NCBI RefSeq assembly: GCF_004793475.1
Contig: NZ_SRYZ01000017.1
Span: forward strand, 1-64,000
Length of the DNA stretch: 64,000 bases
Origin: Bacteroides muris (ex Afrizal et al. 2022)
GTDB taxonomy: Bacteria > Bacteroidota > Bacteroidia > Bacteroidales > Bacteroidaceae
Direction of reading: 5' to 3'
Each line of letters opens with the position of its first letter. The first letter of the stretch is position 1. A model generated the notes under the pieces. It did no database searches and was not told the origin of the DNA. It worked only from the letters and a program-made list of their open reading frames with translations. Below are positions 1 through 11,004 of this stretch, piece after piece. A program made the translations under genes and the position numbers.

Positions 1-51
1 TATGTAGGGGGCGATTAGAATTCATGGGATTGATATTGCTTAATTTAACCG

Positions 52-59
52 CAAAGATA
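52..59 (-). promoter_or_regulatory. Possible leftward promoter -7 element
   Basis: The minus strand reads TATCTTTG here, matching the Bacteroides -7 consensus TAnnTTTG, so a gene lying off the left edge may be transcribed from this site. No convincing TTTG -33 element lies at the right distance. I see no gene in 1-160, which holds nothing else I can name. Confidence 0.3.
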
Positions 60-160
60 ATTCACTTTCGCGTATTAACATAATATACCCACAGGGTTTT
101 CGGACTGATCCCTTATCTGCAGACTGGTTTTGGATTATATTGATAATACAGGCGCATAGG

Positions 161-205
161 AAAAAAGAAGAAGTTAATTTCGTGTTTTCACGAAATTAAC
201 TTCTT
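161..205 (-). terminator. Intrinsic terminator of dapA
   Basis: A perfect 17-bp stem (168-184 with 189-205) closes a 4-base loop. On the minus strand it is followed by a run of six T, the layout of a rho-independent terminator. It lies about 65 bp past the dapA stop codon. Confidence 0.85.
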
Positions 206-268
206 GCATATCTGATATTAATATGTTGTATACTGGAAATTAATATCTTATAAGGGCGGTATAAGGCC

Positions 269-1162
269 TTAACATTTAATGTTCAATTCATCCAGAATCT
301 TGCGCATAGCTTCGAAAGTGGTGATTCTGGTCGGCACCAATGGCAGACGGAGCTTGTTCTCAATCATTCCCATTACGTTGAGCATGGCTTTTACTCCGGC
401 AGGGTTACCGTCTACAAACAGAAGCTTGAATAATTCGGCAAATTTGTGGTGAATGGTCAATGCATTGGCGTAGTCTCCTTGCAGTGCCAGGCGTACCATA
501 CGGCTGAACTCACGTGGGAACGCGTTTCCGATGACTGAGATGATACCGACGGCCCCTAGGGTAATCAGAGGGAAGGTAATACCGTCATCACCTGAAATAA
601 CGTCGAAATTGGCCGGTTTGTTTTTGATGATGTCATCCATCTGCGTGATGTCGCCCGAAGCTTCTTTGACGGCTATCACATTCTTGAAATCGCGTGCAAT
701 GCGCAGGGTTGTTTCCGCCTTCATGTTCACACCGGTACGACCGGGGACATTATAAAGCACAATCGGCAAATCAGTTGCTTCCGATATGGCCTTATAATGC
801 TGATATATACCCTCTTGCGAGGGTTTGTTGTAATATGGAACAACGGAAAGAACAGCATCTACTCCGGTGAAATCGTCATTTTTCAGTGTTTCCACTATGG
901 CACGGGTGTTGTTTCCGCCTACGCCCAGCAGGATGGGAATTCTTCCGTTCACCCGCTCGATGACCATTTTCTTGATTTTCTTTTTCTCCTCTTCGGTCAG
1001 AGTCGGAGTTTCTGCTGTGGTGCCGAGTACGCACAAAAAGTCGGTATTGTTTTGAAGTTGATAGTCTATCAAACGCATCAACGCATCGTAGTCAACGCTT
1101 TCATCCTCTTTAAATGGAGTAATCAGCGCTACCCCCATTCCTTTCAATCTTGTCTGTATCAT
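269..1162 (-). CDS. dapA: 4-hydroxy-tetrahydrodipicolinate synthase
   Basis: This enzyme condenses pyruvate with aspartate semialdehyde, the first committed step of lysine and diaminopimelate synthesis in the cytoplasm. The 297-residue protein has the length of the family and the TIM-barrel landmarks: the GTTAE segment near residue 48, YNVPGRTG with the catalytic tyrosine near 137, and VIAVKEASGD with the Schiff-base lysine near 166. It stands alone, with its own promoter upstream and a strong terminator downstream. Diaminopimelate is needed for peptidoglycan, so the gene is expected to be essential. No lysine riboswitch is visible in the short leader, so control by lysine, if any, is likely allosteric. 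Confidence 0.97.
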   Translation of the reverse strand: MIQTRLKGMGVALITPFKEDESVDYDALMRLIDYQLQNNTDFLCVLGTTAETPTLTEEEKKKIKKMVIERVNGRIPILLGVGGNNTRAIVETLKNDDFTGVDAVLSVVPYYNKPSQEGIYQHYKAISEATDLPIVLYNVPGRTGVNMKAETTLRIARDFKNVIAVKEASGDITQMDDIIKNKPANFDVISGDDGITFPLITLGAVGIISVIGNAFPREFSRMVRLALQGDYANALTIHHKFAELFKLLFVDGNPAGVKAMLNVMGMIENKLRLPLVPTRITTFEAMRKILDELNIKC

Positions 1163-1197
1163 GAGTATTATAAAGTAATCTCTAATTAAATGACTCG

Positions 1198-1231
1198 CAA
1201 AAGTACGAATTTTTTCGATTTACCCTACAAA
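1198..1231 (-). promoter_or_regulatory. dapA promoter
   Basis: On the minus strand TTTG (1228-1231) is followed after 22 bases by TACTTTTG (1198-1205), matching the Bacteroides vegetative promoter TTTG-N19to22-TAnnTTTG. The predicted start site gives a leader of roughly 30 bases before the dapA ATG. Confidence 0.7.
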
Positions 1232-1265
1232 TATAAGCCATAAAAAAGCTTTTTGTGGAAATTTG

Positions 1266-4030
<2,765 letters not shown>

Positions 4031-4052
4031 GTCTACTGATGTAAATAAAAAG

Positions 4053-4085
4053 AAAAAGGACATTCGTTGACGAATGTCCTTTTTT
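4053..4085. terminator. Bidirectional terminator, trmD / pyrD
   Basis: A 14-bp stem around a 4-base loop, beginning AAAAAGGACATTCG, has A and T runs on its two sides. It can end trmD on the plus strand and pyrD on the minus strand. Confidence 0.85.
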
Positions 4086-4123
4086 ATGAATATATATGGC
4101 GAATGACGTTCTCTTGTTATTCA

Positions 4124-5035
4124 CTATACCTCAAGTGCACCGATAATGTCCTTTACGGACTGATAACCGTGTCTGTCGAGATAGTCATTTATTCCTTCTG
4201 CCACTTTCACCGTAACCGTGGGATCTATGAAGTTTGCCGTACCAATCTGGATGGCAGAGGCACCTGCAAGCATGAATTCCACAGCATCTTTCCAGTTCAT
4301 GATACCTCCCAAACCTATGACGGGGATTTTTACTGCTTTGGCTACTTGCCATACCATACGTAAGGCAATGGGTTTTACGGCTGCACCGGACATACCACCG
4401 GTTACAGTGGAGAGCATGGGACGCCTGCGTTCCGCGTCTATAGCCATTCCCAGCAGGGTATTGATGAGGGAAACGCTGTCTGCGCCGCCATTTTCGGCTG
4501 CACGGGCTATTTCGGTGATGTCGGTAACGTTCGGTGAGAGTTTTACGATAAGTGTCTTTTTGTAAACTGAGCGCACGGCTTTTACTACTTCTTCTGCTCC
4601 TTTGGCAGTAACTCCGAATGCCATTCCGCCTTGCTTCACATTGGGGCAAGAAATGTTCAATTCTATGGCAGGAATTTTGTCAAGTTCATTAATAATGGCT
4701 GCTGTTTCGGCATAGTCTTCGATGGCAGACCCCGAAACATTCACAATCATGTTGGTTTGAATATCTTTAATGTGAGGATAGATGTGTTCGACAAAGTAAT
4801 GAACGCCCTTATTCTGTAGTCCTACAGCGTTTAACATACCTGAAGGAGTCTCTGCCATACGCGGATACGGATTGCCTTCACGTTTGTGAAGGGTAGTTCC
4901 CTTTACAATTATACCACCTATTCGCGATAGTTCGATGAAATCGGCGAATTCTTCACCATATCCGAATGTTCCGGATGCAGTCATCACCGGATTATTCATT
5001 TGCAATTCGCCAATATTTACACTTAAATCTGCCAT
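4124..5035 (-). CDS. pyrD: Dihydroorotate dehydrogenase B, catalytic subunit
   Basis: It oxidises dihydroorotate to orotate in pyrimidine synthesis. This is the class 1B enzyme: a 303-residue FMN TIM barrel with the catalytic cysteine in [10 protein letters not shown] (near residue 130), the substrate segment VKLSPNVTD, and the FMN phosphate motif GLGGI near 240. Class 1B enzymes pass electrons through a PyrK partner to NAD+, and pyrK lies directly upstream with a 13-bp overlap, so the pair is translationally coupled. Confidence 0.97.
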   Translation of the reverse strand: MADLSVNIGELQMNNPVMTASGTFGYGEEFADFIELSRIGGIIVKGTTLHKREGNPYPRMAETPSGMLNAVGLQNKGVHYFVEHIYPHIKDIQTNMIVNVSGSAIEDYAETAAIINELDKIPAIELNISCPNVKQGGMAFGVTAKGAEEVVKAVRSVYKKTLIVKLSPNVTDITEIARAAENGGADSVSLINTLLGMAIDAERRRPMLSTVTGGMSGAAVKPIALRMVWQVAKAVKIPVIGLGGIMNWKDAVEFMLAGASAIQIGTANFIDPTVTVKVAEGINDYLDRHGYQSVKDIIGALEV

Positions 5036-5799
5036 AATAGTTTGTTTATATTAAAAACCGGACCTTCTTTACATACGCACAAATGGCCTTCCGTGGTATT
5101 TTCCACGCAGCACAGACAAGCACCTATACCACACGCCATCGTATTCTCCAAAGATACTTCGCAACTGATGCCTTTACTTTTGGCATACTTTGCTACTGCC
5201 ATCATCATCGGTTTCGGACCGCAAGTATATATCTGCTCGAAGCACACCTTATCTAATATGGAGTGTTGCGTTACATATCCCTTTTCTCCATGGCTGCCAT
5301 CCTCAGTAGTGGTATATACCTCGCCATAGGCGGCAAACTGTTCCAATTGAAGCAAGTCTTTGTCACTTCTGGCACCCAGCAGGAATGTTGGCTTGCAGCC
5401 TTTCTTGGCAAGCTGTTCGCCTAAATATAACATAGGAGCTGTTCCTACACCTCCACCCACCAGCAAGAGCTTGTCTGAGGGTTTTTCAGGCATTGTGAAG
5501 CTGTTTCCCAGTGGAAGCACTACATTGATTATATCGCCTGCTTTTGCTTCGCCTAGTCGCTTGGTTCCGTTGCCTACAAGTTGGATTAAAAACCAGACTT
5601 CATTCCGTTGTCTATCTACATAATTGATGGAGATGGGGCGGCGTAAGAAAGTGGCAGGCGAGCCGTCCACGCGAATCTCTGCAAATTGTCCCGGCAACAT
5701 TTCCGGAAGCGGGGACGGAGAAGTCAGCTTCAGCAGCACGTAGTTGGCGTGTAAGCGGAGGTTCTCCGTCACTGTCAGATCTAAAATATACTTTTTCAT
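5023..5799 (-). CDS. pyrK: Dihydroorotate dehydrogenase B, electron transfer subunit
   Basis: PyrK carries FAD and a [2Fe-2S] cluster and moves electrons from PyrD to NAD+. The 258-residue protein shows the FAD motif RRPISIN, the NAD-binding stretch [12 protein letters not shown], and a C-terminal cluster site of four cysteines in [11 protein letters not shown] and [10 protein letters not shown] start 12 codons further upstream is open, but a TATCTTTG promoter element at 5833-5840 puts the transcript start inside that extension, so MKKYIL at 5799 is the better start. It overlaps pyrD by 13 bp. Confidence 0.95.
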   Translation of the reverse strand: MKKYILDLTVTENLRLHANYVLLKLTSPSPLPEMLPGQFAEIRVDGSPATFLRRPISINYVDRQRNEVWFLIQLVGNGTKRLGEAKAGDIINVVLPLGNSFTMPEKPSDKLLLVGGGVGTAPMLYLGEQLAKKGCKPTFLLGARSDKDLLQLEQFAAYGEVYTTTEDGSHGEKGYVTQHSILDKVCFEQIYTCGPKPMMMAVAKYAKSKGISCEVSLENTMACGIGACLCCVENTTEGHLCVCKEGPVFNINKLLWQI

Positions 5800-5832
5800 A
5801 TCTATAAAGAGGGATGTTTTTCTTTTCGGATG

Positions 5833-5840
5833 CAAAGATA
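5833..5840 (-). promoter_or_regulatory. pyrKD promoter -7 element
   Basis: The minus strand reads TATCTTTG, a consensus Bacteroides -7 element, 34 bp upstream of the pyrK ATG. It fixes the choice of start for pyrK. Confidence 0.55.
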
Positions 5841-5917
5841 ATGTAAACCGAGTGTAGAATAAAATGAACCCGTTTCTTTTTTATGCCGGGGCGTTAGTCT
5901 ATTTCCATTCTCATTCT

Positions 5918-6379
5918 TCAATTTTCCGGTTTGAAAGTCTCGTAGGTATTATCATCAAAAAAAATTCTTATTTCAGTGATTTCTCTGGGAGGTCTTTCTT
6001 TGTATATAATCTCTTGTTTTACAATTTCTTTAGGCGTTTTTGAGGATGTTTCTAATGCAATTTCCGTGCGATTCTCAGTTTCATCCAGCCCGTTGGTCAG
6101 ATTTTCCGGATTCTCAGCAAATAGAGGATAGTCGAATCCATCATTTTCGGGTGAGTCCGGATTATTACTCATATTGCCTTGGCCGGTAAGCAGCCACTCC
6201 AAGTTTATATCATTGTAACGTTGATGCAATCGGAGAATAACTTCCGTACTTGGATATTTGTTACGCGGACCCAAGATGTGGGAAATGGTGGCTTGGGCCA
6301 CACCGATGCTCTCGGCAAAAGCTCCTGCTGTCAGTTTCTCTCGGTCCATAACCATTTTGAATCTGTCTTTTATGCTCAT
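5918..6379 (-). CDS. Cro/CI-type helix-turn-helix regulator
   Basis: The 153-residue protein opens with a Cro/CI-type helix-turn-helix (about residues 5-65; recognition region GVAQATISHILGPRNKYPS). The segment NLEWLLTGQGNMS then follows, a common tail of phage-repressor-like regulators. The rest is acidic and low in predicted structure, ending in a short hydrophobic piece (EIRIFFDDNTYETF). It has no peptidase or ligand domain that I recognise. Its own promoter (TACTTTTG at 6424-6431, minus strand) lies among ATTACA motifs, so autoregulation is plausible but inferred. Its target genes are unknown. Confidence 0.85.
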   Translation of the reverse strand: MSIKDRFKMVMDREKLTAGAFAESIGVAQATISHILGPRNKYPSTEVILRLHQRYNDINLEWLLTGQGNMSNNPDSPENDGFDYPLFAENPENLTNGLDETENRTEIALETSSKTPKEIVKQEIIYKERPPREITEIRIFFDDNTYETFKPEN

Positions 6380-6392
6380 GGCTTATGTGTTT

Positions 6393-6909
6393 ATTACAAT
6401 TGTATATGATAATTATTGGATTACAAAAGTAAAAAAACAGCGCCATAAAAGCAAATTAAAAATGTAATATTTTATATTTCACAAATGAAATACTATTATT
6501 ACAACATTAATTATTACAAATGCTATAGTAGGAATAATGAGCAAAATAGATATTTATTCAAGGTTTAATAAAATAATATATATGTATGGCTATTAGAGGT
6601 ATTATGCTATATTTATTTGGCATAAAATCCTATATTACATTTGTTTTTTGCCAATCCTTCGTATTATATAATCTGATAATTTGATAAAATAATATATATT
6701 ATTGATATTTGCATAGTTATATATTATAAACTAGTAGGTTAACCCCTACTCTATTATTTTTGTAAATCATTAGTTTACGACATTAAATATCGTATATTAC
6801 ATTTGTATTTTCAAATGTAATATCACAATTGTTATATAATATTTTTAAATGTAGTGATTATGTAATGTCATATATTTACAACAGTAAATACTTGTAGTTG
6901 CAGATTACA
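6393..6909. promoter_or_regulatory. Array of ATTACA/TGTAAT motifs upstream of the HTH gene
   Basis: Ten copies of ATTACA or its complement fall in 520 bp: plus-strand copies at 6393, 6420, 6498, 6513, 6634, 6796 and 6904, and complements at 6463, 6816 and 6861. Two form a perfect 12-bp inverted repeat (6794-6805 with 6812-6823, 6-base spacer; arm ATATTACATTTG). The region 6380-7245 has no gene I can support. It is AT-rich at its HTH-proximal end and ends at the holA terminator. The motifs look like operator sites, most simply for the adjacent regulator, but that is inference. Confidence 0.45.
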
Positions 6910-7192
6910 ACTATCGTACTCATGAAAAGCATGACAGATTCTTTTTATACCGATTTAAAGTCAGAGTGATTTTTACATTCCTCCTTACTAAGAAGAAAAA
7001 ATGTGACATGAATAAGAAAATAAGATTCTCTCTTTATTGTCTGTTCTTCAGGATTTGAATCCTCGCCTTATTTCCGCATAAGTGGTCGATTCGTCGTGAA
7101 AAAATAATTCTCAAGGCTTATAAATGAGTGTAGTATATTGTGAATATGAGAGTTATCTCTTATTCTCTTGTCTGTATTGAAGGATGAAATAG

Positions 7193-7215
7193 AAAAAAGG
7201 GGGATAAATCCCCCT
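7193..7215 (-). terminator. holA terminator
   Basis: GGGGG (7199-7203) pairs with CCCCC (7210-7214), and the minus strand continues with six T. It lies 30 bp past the holA stop. Confidence 0.85.
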
Positions 7216-7245
7216 AAAAATAACAGAATGGTAGCAAATCAGTCG

Positions 7246-8265
7246 TTAGTGTAGAATCTTAAAGACCAGTTCCCGGAGGATATCTCCATCGCTTAGAGAG
7301 GAATTTCCTACTCCTTTGGATTTGGCATCTGAATATCGAATCTCTCCAATTATCTGCATGGTCTTTACACCGCTATAGCGACGCATGGCACTTAGGTATT
7401 CGCGAGACTGCCAGGGAGTTTTCAAGCCTATGAAGCCAGCAATGCCCTGCTCTGTTTTTTCGGGGGCATAGTATGCCAACATCAAGTTGGAGAAGAAACC
7501 GAAAAGTAAAGATAAAGTCATTTGAATAGGGTTTGTTTTCGGATTTTCTTCAAAATATTTTATTATTTTATTGGCCTTTAGTATATCTTTTTCTACGATT
7601 GCACTGCGAAGTTCAAAGTTATTATAATCCTTGCTGATTCCGATGTTGCGTTCTATCTGTTCGGGGGTGACGCGTGTCTGACCTTTTGGAAGAGTTATAA
7701 TCAGTTTTTCCAGTTCTCCCGTAAGGCGGCTGAGGTCCGTACCTACGAAATCGGCAAGCATGGAGGTGGCTTTGGGTTCCAAGTCTACACCTTTGCGCTT
7801 CATGTATGAGGTGATGAATGCCGGCAACTGGGCATCCTTCACCTTCTTGGATTCGAACAAGACCCCCACCTTTTCTATTTCGGCAGCCAGTTTCTTCCTT
7901 CTGTCCAGTACTCCATGTTTGTGGCATAGGACAAGAATAGTGGAATTCAACGGCCTTTGCAGGTAGTATGAAAGCTCTTCCATGTTGCGGATGGCTTGTG
8001 CCTCCTTTACAACTACGACTTGGCGTTCGGACATCATCGGATAGCGCTTGGCCGCATTGATGACGGTAGCTATATCCACGTCTGCACCGTAAACTACGGT
8101 CAGGTTGAATTCCTTTTCGGTGTCAGTGAGAACGTTATCTGTGATATAGTCGGAGATGAGGTCTATGTAATACGATTCCTCGCCCATAAGATAGTAGATG
8201 GGGCGATATTGCTTGGCTCTCAGCTCCTTTAGAATATCATCACATGTGGTTTCTTGTTTTGCCAT
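7246..8265 (-). CDS. holA: DNA polymerase III subunit delta
   Basis: HolA is the clamp-loader subunit that opens the sliding clamp. The 339-residue protein has the family layout: an N-terminal AAA+-like domain without a working ATP site (IYYLMGEESYYIDLIS near 18-33, then YGADVDIATVINAAKRYPMMSERQVVVVKEA), a helical middle, and a C-terminal collar domain (SLLFGFFSNLMLAYY ... LKTPWQSREYLSAMRRYS). It begins MAKQETTCDDILKEL and lies 37 bp after the AMP nucleosidase gene on the same strand, so the two are probably cotranscribed. Confidence 0.95.
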   Translation of the reverse strand: MAKQETTCDDILKELRAKQYRPIYYLMGEESYYIDLISDYITDNVLTDTEKEFNLTVVYGADVDIATVINAAKRYPMMSERQVVVVKEAQAIRNMEELSYYLQRPLNSTILVLCHKHGVLDRRKKLAAEIEKVGVLFESKKVKDAQLPAFITSYMKRKGVDLEPKATSMLADFVGTDLSRLTGELEKLIITLPKGQTRVTPEQIERNIGISKDYNNFELRSAIVEKDILKANKIIKYFEENPKTNPIQMTLSLLFGFFSNLMLAYYAPEKTEQGIAGFIGLKTPWQSREYLSAMRRYSGVKTMQIIGEIRYSDAKSKGVGNSSLSDGDILRELVFKILH

Positions 8266-8302
8266 ATATAAAGTAAAAGTGCTACGGGATGCCCATAAGG
8301 GA

Positions 8303-9079
8303 CTACCAGTCGAATTTCAAGTGTTTTACGGTTTTTTTCTCATCAATAATCATGCGCAGGGATGCAATGCCGATTTCAACATGCTCATTTACATAGTTCT
8401 GGGTAACCAGATTGTCGCTCTTGTCGGTTTTTACACCTTCCGGAATCATCGGTTGGTCTGAAACCAGCAGAAGGGCTCCCGTGGGAATATGATTGGCAAA
8501 ACCACAACTGAACAAAGTCGCTGTCTCCATATCAACGGCCATGGCACGGGTTTTCTTCAGATATTCCTTGAATACCTCGTCATGTTCCCAGATGCGGCGG
8601 TTGGTGGTGTATACGGTACCGGTCCAGTAGTCGCGAGCATAGTCGCGGATGGCAGAAGAAACGGCGCGTTGCAACATAAATGCCGGGAGTGATGGAACTT
8701 CGGGTGGGAAGTAGTCGTTGGAAGTACCCTCGCCACGGATGGCGGCTATGGGAAGGATAAGGTCTCCTATTCTATTTTTCTTGTCTATGCCGCCACACTT
8801 ACCTAGGAACAGACATGCCTTGGGTTTGATGGCGCTTAACAAGTCCATGATAATGGCGGCATTAGGGCTTCCCATGCCGAAGTTGATGATGGTCATTCCT
8901 TCCGCACTGGCAGATATCATGTTGGCATCTTTACCGAAAATGGGAACATTGAACTTTTCTGCGAAAATCTCTACGTACTTGTTGAAGTTGGTCAACAGAA
9001 TGTACTCTCCAAAATCCTCCAGGTTACGTTTTGTGTAACGGGGCAGCCAATTGGCTACGATTTCTTCTTTTGTTTTCAT
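8303..9079 (-). CDS. amn: AMP nucleosidase
   Basis: It hydrolyses AMP to adenine and ribose 5-phosphate, adjusting adenylate pools. The 258-residue protein is the short form common in Bacteroidetes, lacking the extra N-terminal domain of the E. coli Amn. The phosphorylase fold is clear: NFGMGSPNAAIIMDLL, FLGKCGGID for ribose/phosphate binding, and VDMETATLFSCGF with the catalytic glutamate near 195. It is upstream of holA. A minus-strand TACATTTG at 9133-9140 is its likely -7 element. Confidence 0.93.
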   Translation of the reverse strand: MKTKEEIVANWLPRYTKRNLEDFGEYILLTNFNKYVEIFAEKFNVPIFGKDANMISASAEGMTIINFGMGSPNAAIIMDLLSAIKPKACLFLGKCGGIDKKNRIGDLILPIAAIRGEGTSNDYFPPEVPSLPAFMLQRAVSSAIRDYARDYWTGTVYTTNRRIWEHDEVFKEYLKKTRAMAVDMETATLFSCGFANHIPTGALLLVSDQPMIPEGVKTDKSDNLVTQNYVNEHVEIGIASLRMIIDEKKTVKHLKFDW

Positions 9080-9144
9080 AAGATTTCATTAAATTTGTGT
9101 TCCCGAAAGACGGGGAACCATTATTTAACTTACAAATGTAGTAA

Positions 9145-9594
9145 ATGTTATCGTTAAACCTACCAGCATTCGATACTAAAATTGCCGTAAGAGACGGAAA
9201 AAATGTTATTTTCGATGTAATCCGTCGTCGTTATGTCGCCTTGACACCCGAAGAATGGGTACGGCAGCACTTCGTTCACTTTCTTCTTGTTCACAAGGGG
9301 TATCCGCAAGCGCTTATGGCAAATGAGGTGCAGGTACAGCTGAACGGTACAAAGAAACGCTGTGATACAGTGCTCTATCGGCGTGACCTCACTGCCCGGA
9401 TGATTGTGGAATACAAGGCCCCCGAAATAGAAATCACCCAAAAGGTTTTCGACCAGATTACTCGCTACAACATGGTGCTGAAAGTGGATTATCTGGTTGT
9501 CAGCAACGGGCTTCAGCATTATTGTTGCCACATAGATTACGAGCATAACAGCTATACTTTTCTGCAAGATATACCCGAGTATCAAAATTTATAG
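9145..9594 (+). CDS. Orphan HsdR N-terminal-like (PD-(D/E)XK) domain protein
   Basis: The 149-residue protein resembles the N-terminal nuclease-like domain of type I restriction R subunits. It shows RCDTVLYRRD followed by MIVEYKAPEIEI, which fits the D...ExK pattern of PD-(D/E)XK nucleases. No helicase motor, methylase or specificity subunit lies nearby, so it is not part of a restriction system here. It is divergent from amn-holA; a TAAATTTG element at 9091-9098 may be its promoter. As I recall, this synteny recurs in Bacteroides, which would suggest a housekeeping role in DNA metabolism. Nuclease activity is inferred only. Confidence 0.8.
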   Translation: MLSLNLPAFDTKIAVRDGKNVIFDVIRRRYVALTPEEWVRQHFVHFLLVHKGYPQALMANEVQVQLNGTKKRCDTVLYRRDLTARMIVEYKAPEIEITQKVFDQITRYNMVLKVDYLVVSNGLQHYCCHIDYEHNSYTFLQDIPEYQNL

Positions 9595-9624
9595 GAGGAG
9601 CTGACGATAGCCTCCTTGTTTTTC
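9593..9624 (+). terminator. Terminator after the HsdR-N gene
   Basis: AGGAGG (9593-9598) pairs with CCTCCT (9611-9616), followed by TGTTTTT. It overlaps the last bases of the HsdR-N gene and lies before the convergent beta-lactamase 3' end. Confidence 0.6.
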
Positions 9625-9633
9625 TTATCTATC

Positions 9634-10524
9634 TTATCTCATCGCATCGTATACCATGCGTGATATGCGAGCGATGATGTCCGCATTGTCCTTGTCCGTC
9701 TCGTATGAGTCCATGACGAAGGCGGCAATGTAGTATTTCCGGCCGTCGGGAAGGATAACGAGTCCGGCATCATTATCCGCAGTTTTCATGCCGTCGGCAT
9801 TGCGGTCGGAAGAGCCGGTCTTGTGTCCTACCATGGTTTGGGCTGGCAACATACCTTTCAGTTTGTTGGCACCGGTTTCAGTATCTATCATGGTCTGCCA
9901 TAAGAAGTCTTTCAGCTCCTTGTTGGAGAACAACTCTTTTTCATCGGCCGTTCTCAGTAGTCGGACCATAGCGGAAGGAGTACTCCAGTTGCGGTATACA
10001 GCCTCGAAACTGGAGTGCATGTCATCTTCTGTTTCCGAGAGGTTGAAGGAGTCGATACCCAACCTGCGGATATAGTCATTGATATATTTAATACCTCCTA
10101 CATATTCTATCAAGATGTCACAGGCATTGTTGTCGCTTTGGGAAATACTGTATTGCATCAGTTTCCTAAGCGTAATCGTAAAATCCTGATTGGGGAATTT
10201 CTTCCGAAGGGGGCTGTAGGTATTGGGCAGCATTTGGGATGCCTTTATGGAAACAATGCTGTCCAGACTGATTCCCTGCTTGTCCATCTTGTCCAGTACG
10301 GCCAGTGCCACATGGAATTTGAATACACTAAGCAAGGGGAAGTGTACATGGTCGTTATATCGGAGCATATCTCCTTTGTCTGTCCATACGGCTATACCGA
10401 CGGTGGCTTTCTTGTCTTTGAGTAGACTGTCAATCTGGTTTTCAAGTCTTGATACTTGCAGTGGTCGGATGGCGGTAGCCATGCAAGCGAACAAAGCAAG
10501 TATCGTGATGAAATATGCTTTCAT
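9634..10524 (-). CDS. cblA: Class A beta-lactamase, CblA type
   Basis: This is a periplasmic serine beta-lactamase, expected to hydrolyse cephalosporins. The 296-residue protein starts with a signal peptide (MKAYFITILALFACMATA) and has all class A motifs: SVFK (catalytic serine and lysine), SDN, an omega-loop segment at SETEDD in place of the usual ExxLN, and KTG in VGHKTGSSDRN. From memory it is very close to CblA of B. uniformis, with scattered substitutions mostly near the N-terminus. A TATCTTTG element at 10564-10571 is the likely promoter. No insertion sequence sits upstream, so there is no sign of IS-driven overexpression. The gene looks resident rather than mobile. Confidence 0.93.
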   Translation of the reverse strand: MKAYFITILALFACMATAIRPLQVSRLENQIDSLLKDKKATVGIAVWTDKGDMLRYNDHVHFPLLSVFKFHVALAVLDKMDKQGISLDSIVSIKASQMLPNTYSPLRKKFPNQDFTITLRKLMQYSISQSDNNACDILIEYVGGIKYINDYIRRLGIDSFNLSETEDDMHSSFEAVYRNWSTPSAMVRLLRTADEKELFSNKELKDFLWQTMIDTETGANKLKGMLPAQTMVGHKTGSSDRNADGMKTADNDAGLVILPDGRKYYIAAFVMDSYETDKDNADIIARISRMVYDAMR

Positions 10525-10563
10525 GCTTTCAATATTTTATGGGTACGACAAAAAGTCAGCATA

Positions 10564-10571
10564 CAAAGATA
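10564..10571 (-). promoter_or_regulatory. Beta-lactamase promoter -7 element
   Basis: The minus strand reads TATCTTTG 40 bp upstream of the beta-lactamase ATG, between it and the stop codon of the small secreted protein gene. Confidence 0.5.
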
Positions 10572-10580
10572 CATTTTTTG

Positions 10581-10907
10581 TTATGAATTCCTCTTTTTGC
10601 TGCCGAACTTTTCCTGCAACTTCTGCATCAATTCGTAGAAATTCGGGATATAGACCGTGGCGAGCAAGGTATTCAGCGCCATATCGAATACTACGGCACC
10701 TTCCCGGTGCGATGCGTTTTCCCGCTCCTGCTCGAGTTGTAAAAAGCTGCGAGCGGCATGACTCCGAATGCAAGCGATGCTATCAGGATAGGTCTGCAGG
10801 CAGATATGCTCTGTCTGGAACGCCGCATCGCGGTTGGCTTTCTGTGCCATAGCCGCAGGGCATAGGCATAATATGAGCAACGCAGTGCTCCAATCTTTTA
10901 TATTCAT
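10581..10907 (-). CDS. Small secreted protein of unknown function
   Basis: I do not recognise this 108-residue protein. It begins MNIKDWSTALLILCLCPAAMA, a clear signal peptide with likely cleavage after AMA-Q, then a mature part of about 87 residues rich in charged and alpha-helical sequence, including two cysteines (HICLQ and IACIRS) that could form a disulfide. A TTG start two codons further upstream is possible, but ATG at 10905-10907 is preferred. It lies between the barrel protein and the beta-lactamase on the same strand. Its translation start sits at the base of a large hairpin. Confidence 0.65.
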   Translation of the reverse strand: MNIKDWSTALLILCLCPAAMAQKANRDAAFQTEHICLQTYPDSIACIRSHAARSFLQLEQERENASHREGAVVFDMALNTLLATVYIPNFYELMQKLQEKFGSKKRNS

Positions 10908-10976
10908 AAACAAATAAAGGTTTAGGTAGTTATCTTTTTATGGGATTGATAACAACCTAAACCTCTATTTGTTTAT
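10906..10976. repeat. 29-bp near-perfect inverted repeat
   Basis: Arms 10906-10934 and 10948-10976 pair with two mismatches around a 13-base loop. In the leftward transcript the hairpin lies between the barrel gene and the small secreted protein, and its 3' arm covers the ribosome-binding region up to the ATG of the latter. It contains the AGAGGTTTAG motif also found at 17275-17349 and 40646-40701. It may act as terminator, RNA-stability element or translational block. Confidence 0.75.
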
Positions 10977-11004
10977 GAGTATTTACTCTGTATACCCGAG
11001 TATC

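Noticed and set aside
6922..6969. 15-codon frame (MKSMTDSFYTDLKSE)
   Set aside because: Too short to support, no clear ribosome-binding site, and the region looks regulatory.
9145..9594. Restriction-modification or other defence system
   Set aside because: Only a single HsdR-N-like domain is present; no helicase, methylase or specificity gene, so no system can be claimed.
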